From assembly GCA_965205225.1 (NCBI GenBank), contig CBDBFZ010000002.1:372001-436000 (forward strand): 64,000 nt of DNA, written 5' to 3'. The notes below the pieces were generated by a model. That model saw nothing but the letters and a program-made list of their open reading frames with translations. It searched no databases and was not told the origin of the DNA. Origin of the DNA: Litorimonas sp965205225 (GTDB taxonomy: Bacteria > Pseudomonadota > Alphaproteobacteria > Caulobacterales > Maricaulaceae). This document shows positions 8,629-16,873 of this stretch, piece by piece (within the stretch, counting starts at the first letter, position 1; each line of letters opens with the position of its first letter). The translations under genes were made by a program, and so were the position numbers.

Positions 8629-9538
8629 GAGTTATGCTATGATTTATCCAACATTGTCACTTTCATTTGTCTAGCTTGTATTGAAGCATTAATCATTTGA
8701 GCGAGATTTCGATAGCGGCGAGTTTGATGAAGCCCTATGGTTTTGACCAGACTTTTCATATCGGCCAACGCCCGCCCGAACGGGCCATCCACAACAAAAC
8801 ATCAATAAAAAGCCTGTTATGGGCGTTGCGACCCCGTTTCCCTGTGCTCCCGCAGGGTTAATAAGACTTTAGGTCCATTGTTTATCCGTAAGTTCCTGAT
8901 AACCAGACAGATGGATTCTCCTGACAAAAGGCAGGAACATTATACAAACAAAGGTCGATTCTTCACTACAACCTAGGCTCTGTGGACATTTATGAGTTTC
9001 CCTTTTGTTTGGTTTTGTGATTCACCCTTTCTTTCATGGAAATTTCAATACGGACTGAACCTTTTATTATCACAGACCATATGTGGGAGGTTATGGACCC
9101 TCTCCGTCCCGGCTCCGAACGCGATCAAGGAGTGACGACCAAAGAGACTCGATTGTTCACGGAGATTGTTCATGGAGGCGATTTTATGGCGGGTTCGAGT
9201 GGGCGCGCTCTGGGGACGATATAGAGCGTTTTCCTCTCCGAACAGCAGGATTGAAACAAAGTCCGAAACCGCCGCGATTGAAGGGTTCAATAGCTGTGTC
9301 CGTCATTATCTCGCAGAGTTCCATCGAAAAACCTTCTGTGACTCAAAGGCTATTCACAGAGTAAAAGCAACATTGACTGTCTTCTTCACAGCGAATTGGG
9401 CAGAATAACTATATTAATGCACCAATACCCATCTCCTGACCGATTGGGGCCGGTTTCTTCACCGCGCTTTCCATTCTCGCCGACGCAATGGGACTTGTGG
9501 AAACGAAAAGAGAGTCCAAATTCGGTCAACGAAACAGA
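8629..9538. other. 910-bp gap between priA and parC; no intact gene
   Basis: No convincing intact gene is present. The part nearest priA (about 8640-9030) is noncoding in appearance on both strands, with an A/T-rich stretch near 8940-9035. Between about 9052 and 9245 lies a broken IS5-type transposase start, listed separately. The remaining 300 bases before the parC stop show no recognisable domain. The promoter of priA must lie just after 8628 on the minus strand, but no clear consensus could be picked. No RNA gene was recognised. Confidence 0.5.
9052..9245 (+). pseudogene. remnant of an IS5-family transposase N-terminus
   Basis: One frame reads ITDHMWEVMDPLRPGSERDQG followed by a TKETRLFTE segment, which matches the start of IS5-group transposases (a W-x-x-x-x-PLLP opening, then the charged DNRLF segment). 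The expected continuation, ...AVLWxxRTGAPWRDLP, appears one frame over as AILWRVRVGALWGR, after which similarity fades. So the piece carries a frameshift and has lost the catalytic DDE part. Inverted ends were not found. It is an old fragment, not an active element. Confidence 0.5.
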
Positions 9539-11809
9539 TTATAATCGCTTATCCGGCGCGAACACCCCATGGCGGGAGAAACCTCGGGGGGCCATGCGGC
9601 CGACCTGAGCGCGCGAGCCCATATGTTGCAACCAATCCGGCACATCATGCCGACGCCCGGAGCTGTCAATAAAAGCCAATCCATCTTCTGCCGCAAATGT
9701 GGTCATGTCTCTTAAACCACCATCCTTGTAACGCTGCAACCGAACACCTTTGCCACGGGTTAGTTCGGATACTTCTTCGAGGTCAAAGACCAGAATCTTG
9801 CGGTTCTCACCAATCGTCGCGATCCTGTCTCCCTTGGCTTCAATGACCCGAACGGCCTCGGCATCACCTTTAACGTTCAGAACCTGCTTGCCGCCGCGCG
9901 TTGATGCCACAATATCCGCTTCCTTGACCCGGAAGCCGTAGCCTGCTGATGACGCGACCAGCAGGGTTCGTTCTGGATCGTGAACAAATAACCCGACCGG
10001 GATATGGTCGTTCTCCAGATCCACCATAAGGCGGATCGGCTCGCCATTGCCCCGTCCACCTGGCAGTTTGTCGCCCCCCAGCGTGTAAAACTTCCCATTC
10101 GACGCGAAGAGAATGATCTTGTCCGTCGTCTCCGCAGGCACGGCGAAGGCCAGCCTGTCGCCCTCTTTGAATTTCAGCGAGTCTAGATCATCGACCTTGC
10201 CTTTCATCGCCCGGATCCATCCTTTTTTAGACAGAACAACCGTGATTGGTTCCTTCTGGATGAAGGCGGTCGAAAGATCGATGTCGAGCTCAGGCGCGAC
10301 CTCAAACGTCGTGCGGCGTCGTCCGTGCTCAGCCTTCGGACCATAGAGATCGCGTAGTTCACGGATCTGATCCGAAATTATGCCCCATTGTTTCGCATCA
10401 GAGTTCACGAGTGTTTCAAGCCTGATCTGCTCCTCACGCAGCGTTTCACTCTCAGACTTGATCTCGATTTCCTGCAATTTATTCAGTGCCCGCAAACGCA
10501 TATTGAGGATTGCATCGGCCTGCCGCTCAGTCAGGTTGAAGGCAGCGATCAATTCGTCCTTGGGCTTATCCTCATAGCGGACAATGCGGATCACCTCATC
10601 CAAATTGAGGAAGGCAATCAGATAGCCGTCCAGAACCTCAAGCCGATCAGCAATCTTGCCGAGGCGTTGGTTCGTACGGCGCAGTAGAACGTCGCGGCGA
10701 TGGTCCAACCAGCTTTGTATGACCTCGCGCAAACCCATGACGCGCGGTACACCGTTCGCATCAAGCACGTTCATATTCAGGCTAACACGGCTCTCCAGCT
10801 CACTGAGCTTAAAGAGACTTTCCATGAGCACAGCGGCGTCGATATTCTTGGATCGTGGTTCCAGAACGATCCTAACATCTTCAGCGGACTCGTCACGAAC
10901 ATCAGCCAAGCCAGAGGCCTTCTTGCTCTCAATGACTTCAGCCAGTTTTTCGATTAGCCGCGATTTCTGAACCTGATACGGGATTTCGGTGACGACAATC
11001 TGGTAAGTACCACGGCCTGTATCTTCCACCGCCCAGCGCGAGCGCACACGGAAACTGCCCTTCCCGGTCTGATAGGCCTCCAGCATACTCTCCTTCGGCT
11101 CAACCAGAATACCGCCAGTCGGTAAATCCGGCCCGAGAATAGAGTTCATCAAGATCTTGACCCGCGCGCCGGGCGTCTTGATCAGATGGAGTGCCGCGCT
11201 GCAGATCTCCGCAACATTATGCGGCAGGATGGATGTCGCCATGCCGACGGCGATGCCCTGCGCGCCGTTTGCAAGCAGGTTCGGAAAACCCGCCGGAAGA
11301 ACGACAGGTTCGTCATCTTCCTCATTATAGGTCGCCTTGAAATCGACTGCGTCTTCATCGAGGCCATCCAGCAGCAACATGCCCGCCGCCGTCATCTTGG
11401 CTTCGGTATAGCGCATGGCCGCCGGGCTATCGCCGTCAATATTGCCGAAATTACCCTGCCCCTCGACCAGCGGATAGCGCGTCGCAAATTCCTGGCTGAG
11501 CTTAACCAACGCGTCATAGATCGATTGATCACCATGCGGGTGGAATCGACCCATCACGTCGCCCACAATCCGGGCGGATTTTTTGTAAGCGCCTTCCGGA
11601 TTCAGCTTAAGCTGACGCATGGCGTAAAGGATGCGGCGGTGGACGGGCTTCAGACCATCGCGGACATCCGGCAAGGCGCGCTGCGTAATCGTCGACAATG
11701 CATAGGCCATATAGCGCGCGGACAGCGCGTTATCGATATGTTCCTCGATCACGGGATTATGCGGGGTCACGCCCCCGCCTGAATTCTTAAGTATTTTCGT
11801 CTTTGCCAT
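9539..11809 (-). CDS. parC: DNA topoisomerase IV subunit A
   Basis: ParC is the DNA-cutting subunit of topoisomerase IV, which with ParE decatenates daughter chromosomes. The 756-residue protein opens with ARYMAYALSTITQRALPDVRDG. The catalytic tyrosine lies in the AAMRYTEAKM segment. The quinolone-resistance region reads HPHGDQSIYDALV, and the GMATSILPHN stretch follows; the C-terminal pinwheel shows repeated beta blades. ParC rather than GyrA is indicated by the length, the short C-terminal domain and the absence of a clear GyrA box. It follows recO in the same direction after an 86-bp gap. Confidence 0.95.
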   Translation of the reverse strand: MAKTKILKNSGGGVTPHNPVIEEHIDNALSARYMAYALSTITQRALPDVRDGLKPVHRRILYAMRQLKLNPEGAYKKSARIVGDVMGRFHPHGDQSIYDALVKLSQEFATRYPLVEGQGNFGNIDGDSPAAMRYTEAKMTAAGMLLLDGLDEDAVDFKATYNEEDDEPVVLPAGFPNLLANGAQGIAVGMATSILPHNVAEICSAALHLIKTPGARVKILMNSILGPDLPTGGILVEPKESMLEAYQTGKGSFRVRSRWAVEDTGRGTYQIVVTEIPYQVQKSRLIEKLAEVIESKKASGLADVRDESAEDVRIVLEPRSKNIDAAVLMESLFKLSELESRVSLNMNVLDANGVPRVMGLREVIQSWLDHRRDVLLRRTNQRLGKIADRLEVLDGYLIAFLNLDEVIRIVRYEDKPKDELIAAFNLTERQADAILNMRLRALNKLQEIEIKSESETLREEQIRLETLVNSDAKQWGIISDQIRELRDLYGPKAEHGRRRTTFEVAPELDIDLSTAFIQKEPITVVLSKKGWIRAMKGKVDDLDSLKFKEGDRLAFAVPAETTDKIILFASNGKFYTLGGDKLPGGRGNGEPIRLMVDLENDHIPVGLFVHDPERTLLVASSAGYGFRVKEADIVASTRGGKQVLNVKGDAEAVRVIEAKGDRIATIGENRKILVFDLEEVSELTRGKGVRLQRYKDGGLRDMTTFAAEDGLAFIDSSGRRHDVPDWLQHMGSRAQVGRMAPRGFSRHGVFAPDKRL

Positions 11810-11895
11810 TGTCCTTCATCCCGCGCCGAATCAGACTTTTAGCCTAGCAGGCGACTCAGTGAAAATCCCGTCCAATAGCTTAGAAAAGGTCCGCG

Positions 11896-12633
11896 TCAGG
11901 GAAGGACTGCCCGCCCATCGGCGACCAGACGCTCAACCATGATGCGCCGCGCGTCTGGGAGCGTTCGGTTGCGCTCCCACTGGACCCGTGTTTCGAGAAA
12001 ATGCCCGGTCAGCTCCAATCCATCGCCAACATCTTCAGGAGAGGTCAAAGGCTCACCCCGTAAAAAAGGTGGTAGGCGGAACAGTTTGTCCAAATAGGGC
12101 TCAGCCGCTTCGGCACAGACGGCCCGGCCTGAGCGAGGTGAAACATGGGTCAGATTATCCGTCGCCTCCGTTGCCGCGCAGCGCGACAGATTCAAGCCAT
12201 ATCCCAGACCCTGTAATAGCAGGCTTTCCCACCGAACATAGAGCACAGGCCAGATGTCCGAATCATTGAGCCGTTCGAGGACAATTTTCGTCACGTCATA
12301 CAGGTCAGGCAAAGGCTGTTTTTCCGGCAACATTTCACGGCTCAGAGCCGCAATACTATTCAGCGCCGCAAGGCTCAGCCGATCTTCCATGAATATACCG
12401 GCCAAGGCCTCAACAATTTCGACCGTATAATAGCCCAGATGTTCTTCGAGACGTCCGCGCCACTCCACTTCGACAATGTTTCCGGGTTGCAGCAGCGGCC
12501 GCATCCGCCGCCCGACCCCACCCCGCACTAGGCCATTATGACGGCCATGCTCGCGCGTAAACGTCTCCATGATAGCAGAGGTTTCGCCGTGCTTGCGCGC
12601 CTGAAGCACGATGGCTTCGCTGACGAAATCCAT
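11896..12633 (-). CDS. recO: DNA repair protein RecO
   Basis: RecO helps load RecA on SSB-coated single-stranded DNA in the RecFOR pathway. The 245-residue protein has the N-terminal OB fold (EAIVLQARKHGETSAIMETF) and the GxVRGG segment. The C-terminal helical part contains VRWESLLLQGLGYGLNLSRCA, with the conserved aromatic/leucine pattern. The zinc cysteines seen in many RecO proteins are largely absent (only C-A and VCAEA remain). It starts 2 bp after the era stop, at the end of the long leftward operon from rsh. Confidence 0.92.
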   Translation of the reverse strand: MDFVSEAIVLQARKHGETSAIMETFTREHGRHNGLVRGGVGRRMRPLLQPGNIVEVEWRGRLEEHLGYYTVEIVEALAGIFMEDRLSLAALNSIAALSREMLPEKQPLPDLYDVTKIVLERLNDSDIWPVLYVRWESLLLQGLGYGLNLSRCAATEATDNLTHVSPRSGRAVCAEAAEPYLDKLFRLPPFLRGEPLTSPEDVGDGLELTGHFLETRVQWERNRTLPDARRIMVERLVADGRAVLP

Positions 12634-12635
12634 CC

Positions 12636-13628
12636 TTAAACGTCAAACTCCAGACCGGATTCGGTGTAGCGTGCCCGGTCTTCTATCCAGTTTTCACGGA
12701 CTTTCGCGAACAAAAAGAGATGAACGCGGCGGCCGAGCCAGCCTTCCATCTCCTTACGCGCGGCTGTGCCGATATCTTTCACGGTCGCGCCGTCCTTGCC
12801 CAGCACAATTCCCTTCTGCGTACCGCGCCGCACATAGATGATCTGATCAACCCGAACCGACCCGTCCTTCCGGTCGGTCCACGTCTCGGTTTCGACCATG
12901 GAGGCGTAGGGCAACTCGTCATGCAGACGCAGGAACAATTTCTCGCGGGTGATTTCCGCCGCCATGAGGCGCAGCGGAATGTCTGCGACCTGATCTTCCG
13001 GATAGAGTAACGGCCCCTCCGGCATGGAGTCAGCCAGATAGACGGCCAGATCGTCAACACCAGTGCCTTTGGTTGCGGACAGCACAAATATGCGGTTATA
13101 CGCGTCGACCTCATCGAAATGCGCGATCAGCGGTAGCAATTCGTCGGTCGGAACAGTGTCGATCTTGTTGAGCACCAGCACCGCTTTGCGCTGGCGTTTG
13201 GCGAGCCCTGCCATGACCTGGTTCGTATCTTCACTGGCGAGTCGGTCCTGAGCACTGCCCTCGCCTTTGATATGCCGGTACCAGGCGCCAGCATCGACCA
13301 CATGCGCAATGGCGTTGGCGTCATCCGCGCCCGTCCAGGCAGCATGAACCATTGATTTGGCGAGACGGTCCTGTTTGCGAGGCTCGAAAATTCCGGGCGT
13401 ATCAACGAGCACGACCTGTGCGGTGGTGTCGGCGCTGGTCGTGAACATGGCGATAGCGCGGATCTGAAAGCGGGTTGTCTGAACCTTGTGCGTGACGATC
13501 GAGACTTTTTCACCAACCAGCCGATTGGTCAGGGTCGATTTGCCAGCATTGGGCGCACCAATAATCGCGGCGAAACCGCTGCGTATCGATGGCGTTGGAG
13601 GTTTCGTGTCCGGGGTCGTCATGTCCAT
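12636..13628 (-). CDS. era: GTPase Era
   Basis: Era is an essential GTPase that binds the 3' end of 16S rRNA during 30S assembly. The 330-residue protein has the G1 loop GAPNAGKST, the G2 threonine region KVQTTRFQIRAI, G3 DTPG, G4 NKID, and a C-terminal KH domain with the glycine loop near residues 265-275 (LGKDGATVKDIG). An insertion after G3 (ANAIAHVVDAG region) makes it slightly longer than the E. coli protein. The ATG at 13628 overlaps rnc by 10 bp; a second ATG six bases later is equally good. The order rnc-era-recO is the classic arrangement. Confidence 0.96.
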   Translation of the reverse strand: MDMTTPDTKPPTPSIRSGFAAIIGAPNAGKSTLTNRLVGEKVSIVTHKVQTTRFQIRAIAMFTTSADTTAQVVLVDTPGIFEPRKQDRLAKSMVHAAWTGADDANAIAHVVDAGAWYRHIKGEGSAQDRLASEDTNQVMAGLAKRQRKAVLVLNKIDTVPTDELLPLIAHFDEVDAYNRIFVLSATKGTGVDDLAVYLADSMPEGPLLYPEDQVADIPLRLMAAEITREKLFLRLHDELPYASMVETETWTDRKDGSVRVDQIIYVRRGTQKGIVLGKDGATVKDIGTAARKEMEGWLGRRVHLFLFAKVRENWIEDRARYTESGLEFDV

Positions 13629-14317
13629 TTATCAATCAATGCCTGCGCAGCCTGTCGTTCTGCGGCGCGTTTGCTTTTACCGCGCCCTGACGCTGAGCCG
13701 ATGACATCGACGCTGACATCTATCACGAAAACGGGGTCGTGGTCTGGGCCAGACCGCTCAGTTACGCGATATAGCGGCAGTCCGTTGCCGCCCGCCATGG
13801 CGCGCTCTTGCAAGGCCGTCTTCGGATCTTTTGCAGACTTGGAGACAACCGCCTCAAATTCCGGCATCCAGAAGCGGTCATAGAACGCCTGTACCGCTGC
13901 GATGCCACCATCCAGATAGAGCGCGGCAATCAGAGCTTCGCACGTATCGCCAAGAATGGACGTCTTCTCTCGCCCACCCTGCTTCTCTTCGGACCGGGAG
14001 ATCAATACGCACTCTCCAAGATCAATTTTTCGCGCAACTTCGGCGCACATTTCCTTGCGAACCAATGCATTCAGGCGGCGAGCAAGCGTGCCTTCGGCTT
14101 CCAAGGAATAGTCAAACAGAGCGCGGGCTGTCAGTAGACCCAGGACGCGGTCACCGAGAAACTCAAGCCGCTCATTATTGGGATCTGAACTCTGCCCGTC
14201 CCCATAGGAACTGTGAGTCAGTGCCTGCATGGCGAGTTTGCGATTATCGAACCTGTAGTCGATCCGGCGTTCGAGCTCCTCCACCCGCTTATAGCGCTGC
14301 GCCTCAAGACTGCTCAT
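13619..14317 (-). CDS. rnc: ribonuclease III
   Basis: RNase III cuts double-stranded RNA, maturing rRNA and controlling mRNA and small RNAs. The 232-residue protein has the catalytic signature NERLEFLGDRVLG, a second acidic site in the DTCEALIAALYLDGG segment, and a C-terminal dsRNA-binding domain ending with the basic KSKRAAERQAAQALI helix. ATGA overlap with lepB upstream (14314-14317) suggests translational coupling. It lies between lepB and era as in many alphaproteobacteria. Confidence 0.97.
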   Translation of the reverse strand: MSSLEAQRYKRVEELERRIDYRFDNRKLAMQALTHSSYGDGQSSDPNNERLEFLGDRVLGLLTARALFDYSLEAEGTLARRLNALVRKEMCAEVARKIDLGECVLISRSEEKQGGREKTSILGDTCEALIAALYLDGGIAAVQAFYDRFWMPEFEAVVSKSAKDPKTALQERAMAGGNGLPLYRVTERSGPDHDPVFVIDVSVDVIGSASGRGKSKRAAERQAAQALIDKWT

Positions 14318-15120
14318 TCAATACCCTTGAAAAAGCGCTCACTGCGGAAATTGCCCCAGGTCCAGGGTTTGTAGAACACGAAGTCTGCATTGACGGATGC
14401 CAGAATGAATTCCGCACGGCCGATAATGTTCTCGGCTGGGACATAACCAGCGCCCATCTGCCGGACCGGAACACGGCTATCGCCAGAGAAGTCCCGGTTA
14501 TCGCCCATCATGAAATAGTGGCCCGATGGCACGGTGAAGACATTCGTATTGTCCGCCCCGCCATTCTTGATCCCGTCATAAATCAGATGCGGCTTTTCCT
14601 CGCCCGGCAGAGTCTCGAAGATCAGTTCAGCATTGAAATTGCCCTGCACCTGACCGTCGGACAGGTGAGTGTAGGTTTCGTTCCGCACCAAATCCATTTT
14701 TACGGGCGCATTGTTGATCTGCAGGACCCCGCCGACCATCTGGATACGATCCCCGGGCAATCCGACAACGCGCTTGATATAATTCTGGCGAATGCCGTCG
14801 GGGCGGAAGACGATGACATCGCCGCGCTCAGGCCCGCGCCCCAGCAGACGACCCTCCACATCCAGAAACGGAAACGGAAGGGCTGCATAGCGGCCATAAC
14901 CGACAGAATATTTGGAAGTGATAACATAATCCCCTTCCATCAGCCCCGGATACATGGACCCGGTCGGGATGGTAAAAGGTTGAAAAATAAAGGTCCGCAG
15001 GATCAGCGCGATCCCGAGCGCCCATATGACGGTCGAGATCGGTTCTCGAACACCGCCCTCAACCTTATCAGCCTTGGTGTTTCTTGCCGTCTCTCTGGTC
15101 TTCAACTTACGGGTCAACAT
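14314..15120 (-). CDS. lepB: signal peptidase I
   Basis: LepB removes signal peptides from exported proteins at the inner membrane. One N-terminal helix (around residues 29-48, IWALGIALILRTFIFQPF) anchors it. The catalytic serine is in TGSMYPGL and the general-base lysine in NYIKRVVGLPGDRI. The conserved MGDNRDFSGDSR box confirms the S26 family. The 268-residue length is usual. The N-terminus is strongly basic (MLTRKLKTRETARNTKADK). It overlaps rnc by 4 bp and follows acpS by 9 bp. Confidence 0.96.
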   Translation of the reverse strand: MLTRKLKTRETARNTKADKVEGGVREPISTVIWALGIALILRTFIFQPFTIPTGSMYPGLMEGDYVITSKYSVGYGRYAALPFPFLDVEGRLLGRGPERGDVIVFRPDGIRQNYIKRVVGLPGDRIQMVGGVLQINNAPVKMDLVRNETYTHLSDGQVQGNFNAELIFETLPGEEKPHLIYDGIKNGGADNTNVFTVPSGHYFMMGDNRDFSGDSRVPVRQMGAGYVPAENIIGRAEFILASVNADFVFYKPWTWGNFRSERFFKGIE

Positions 15121-15129
15121 TATTACGCC

Positions 15130-15531
15130 CTAGCAGGCGGGTTTGGCTTCGACCACTGCAAAGGCCACGGCGAAATCACGTTCGTCAGACAGGCTGAGGC
15201 GTACATGTCCCGTATAACCATCAGGTACGAGGTCCTGAAGGCGGTTCGCCGCGCCGCGATGCAGCTGCACATCCGATCGTCCTGACGGGGTATTGACGAC
15301 CTCGACATCGTGCCAAGATAATTCGCCGCTGGTTTCTGTCGCCAAGGCTTTGGCAACAGCCTCCTTGGCCGCAAAGCGTTTGGCAAGGCACGGCACAGGG
15401 TCCGGACGAGCCAGGCATTTTTCACGCTCACCTTCGGTGAAGGCTTTGGCCGCAAAACGGTCTGGATGGCGCTCATACAAATCGCGGATGCGCCGGATGT
15501 CGCAAATATCAGTACCAATTCCCAGAATCAT
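15130..15531 (-). CDS. acpS: holo-[acyl-carrier-protein] synthase
   Basis: AcpS transfers the 4'-phosphopantetheine arm of CoA to acyl carrier protein. The 133-residue protein has the N-terminal GIGTDICDIRRI segment with the metal-binding Asp and the RFAAKEAVAKAL motif with the catalytic Glu and Lys. The C-terminal HVRLSLSDERDFAVA segment also matches. It overlaps pdxJ by 4 bp (15528-15531), a common alphaproteobacterial pair. Confidence 0.96.
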   Translation of the reverse strand: MILGIGTDICDIRRIRDLYERHPDRFAAKAFTEGEREKCLARPDPVPCLAKRFAAKEAVAKALATETSGELSWHDVEVVNTPSGRSDVQLHRGAANRLQDLVPDGYTGHVRLSLSDERDFAVAFAVVEAKPAC

Positions 15532-16292
15532 GCGACCCGCGCATTCTGGATGACAGAGGCCATGCGCCGAATGGCGGGGGCGAGCCCCAGAAACACAGCC
15601 TCCCCAATAATAAAGTGACCGATATTGAGCTCTCTCACCTGCGGAATCGCGGCAACGGGGCCAACATTATCGAAGGTTAGCCCGTGGCCATAATGGACTT
15701 CCAGACCGGCCTCCTGAGCGATCTGTCCGCCCGCTTGCAGCTGCGTCAGAATGTCATTCGCCCGATCCGTATCACCCCCGTCAAGCGCATGGGCATAAGC
15801 GCCCGTATGAAACTCAACAACTTTCGCAGCCGTCCGGGCCGCGGCATCAATCTGGTGAGGCTGGGCCTCGATGAACAATGAAACCCGGCACCCGGCTTCC
15901 GCCAGTTGCGCAATGATCGGGACGAGCCGGTTATGTTGCTCAGCGACATCAAGCCCGCCTTCCGTCGTGCGTTCTTCGCGCCGCTCGGGGACCAGACAGG
16001 CTGCATGAGGTTTCAGGCGTGTTGCGATCGACACCATCTCTTCCGTCGCGGCCAATTCCATATTCAGGGGCACATTCTGGTCGTTACAGAGCACGGACAG
16101 GCGCACCATGTCATCATCAGTAATATGGCGCCGGTCCTCACGCAGATGTGCCGTAATCCCATCTGCACCGGCTCCTATCGCCGCGCGTGCAGCCTCAACT
16201 GGATCGGGGTGCGTCCCGCCGCGTGCATTTCTGAGCTTCGCAACATGATCGATATTGACACCGAGTCGGACGGCCCCGCGCTTGCGCATCAT
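15528..16292 (-). CDS. pdxJ: pyridoxine 5'-phosphate synthase
   Basis: PdxJ condenses 3-amino-1-hydroxyacetone phosphate with deoxyxylulose phosphate to pyridoxine 5'-phosphate, the last ring-forming step of vitamin B6 synthesis. The TIM barrel of 254 residues starts with RLGVNIDHVAKLRNARGG and includes ADGITAHLREDRRHI, the catalytic-Glu strand NMELA, and YGHGLTFDNV. The C-terminal ELNIGHFIIGEAVFLGL matches the phosphate-binding end. It is tightly packed between pyrE and acpS with 4-bp overlaps on both sides. Confidence 0.97.
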   Translation of the reverse strand: MMRKRGAVRLGVNIDHVAKLRNARGGTHPDPVEAARAAIGAGADGITAHLREDRRHITDDDMVRLSVLCNDQNVPLNMELAATEEMVSIATRLKPHAACLVPERREERTTEGGLDVAEQHNRLVPIIAQLAEAGCRVSLFIEAQPHQIDAAARTAAKVVEFHTGAYAHALDGGDTDRANDILTQLQAGGQIAQEAGLEVHYGHGLTFDNVGPVAAIPQVRELNIGHFIIGEAVFLGLAPAIRRMASVIQNARVA

Positions 16293-16873
16293 TTCAGACC
16301 TCGGCTGCCCGGCTTAATCGCGGGCTTGCTTGCTAGTTCAGGCGGCAGATCATTCGGATCGAAGTCGGGAAAGCGTTTCGCGGCCAGACTGATCAGCGGC
16401 ACGCCAATGTCGGCTTCCCCCCCGGAACGATCAAAAATACAGCACCCGGCGATTACATCGCCCCCGACCTCAGTGATCTCCTTGATCGTTTCACGGGATG
16501 ATAAACCCGTCGTGACAATATCTTCGACCATCAGGACCGTCTGCCCCTGTTTCAGCTCGAACCCACGACGCAGCATGAAGGTTCCGTTCTCCCGCTCCAT
16601 AAACATGGATTCCAGACCCAGTTGCCGCGCCATTTCATACCCGGGGATAACCCCGCCCATCGCCGGGGCAATGATGAAGTCAGGGAGAGTTCCAAGCTGC
16701 TCACGGACCTTATCAGCCAGAGCAGAGCAGAGTTTTTCCGTCAGAACAGGATTCCTGAAGACCAATGCCTTCTGCATGAACAAGGCGCTGCGCCGCCCTG
16801 AAGACAGGATGAAATGACCTTCAAGAAAAGCCCCCGCTTGGCGGAAGATGTCCAGAACATCCTCAGTCGTCAT
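16289..16873 (-). CDS. pyrE: orotate phosphoribosyltransferase
   Basis: PyrE makes orotidine monophosphate from orotate and PRPP in pyrimidine synthesis. The PRPP loop reads VLMVEDIVTTGLSS, and the flexible-loop region includes ARQLGLESMFMERENGTF. FILSSGRRSALFMQKA near the N-terminus is typical of the alphaproteobacterial form. I use the ATG at 16873 (194 residues); a GTG at 16885 would add four residues. Either start lies close to the rsh stop, so translation is probably coupled. Confidence 0.95.
   Translation of the reverse strand: MTTEDVLDIFRQAGAFLEGHFILSSGRRSALFMQKALVFRNPVLTEKLCSALADKVREQLGTLPDFIIAPAMGGVIPGYEMARQLGLESMFMERENGTFMLRRGFELKQGQTVLMVEDIVTTGLSSRETIKEITEVGGDVIAGCCIFDRSGGEADIGVPLISLAAKRFPDFDPNDLPPELASKPAIKPGSRGLK

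Noticed and set aside
9036..9224. 62-codon frame as a separate small gene
   Set aside because: Its sequence is the start of an IS5-type transposase that continues in another frame, so it is a fragment, not a gene.
13831..15285. Long open frame of 484 codons on the plus strand
   Set aside because: It lies antisense to rnc, lepB and acpS, has no domain pattern, and arises from the codon bias of those genes.
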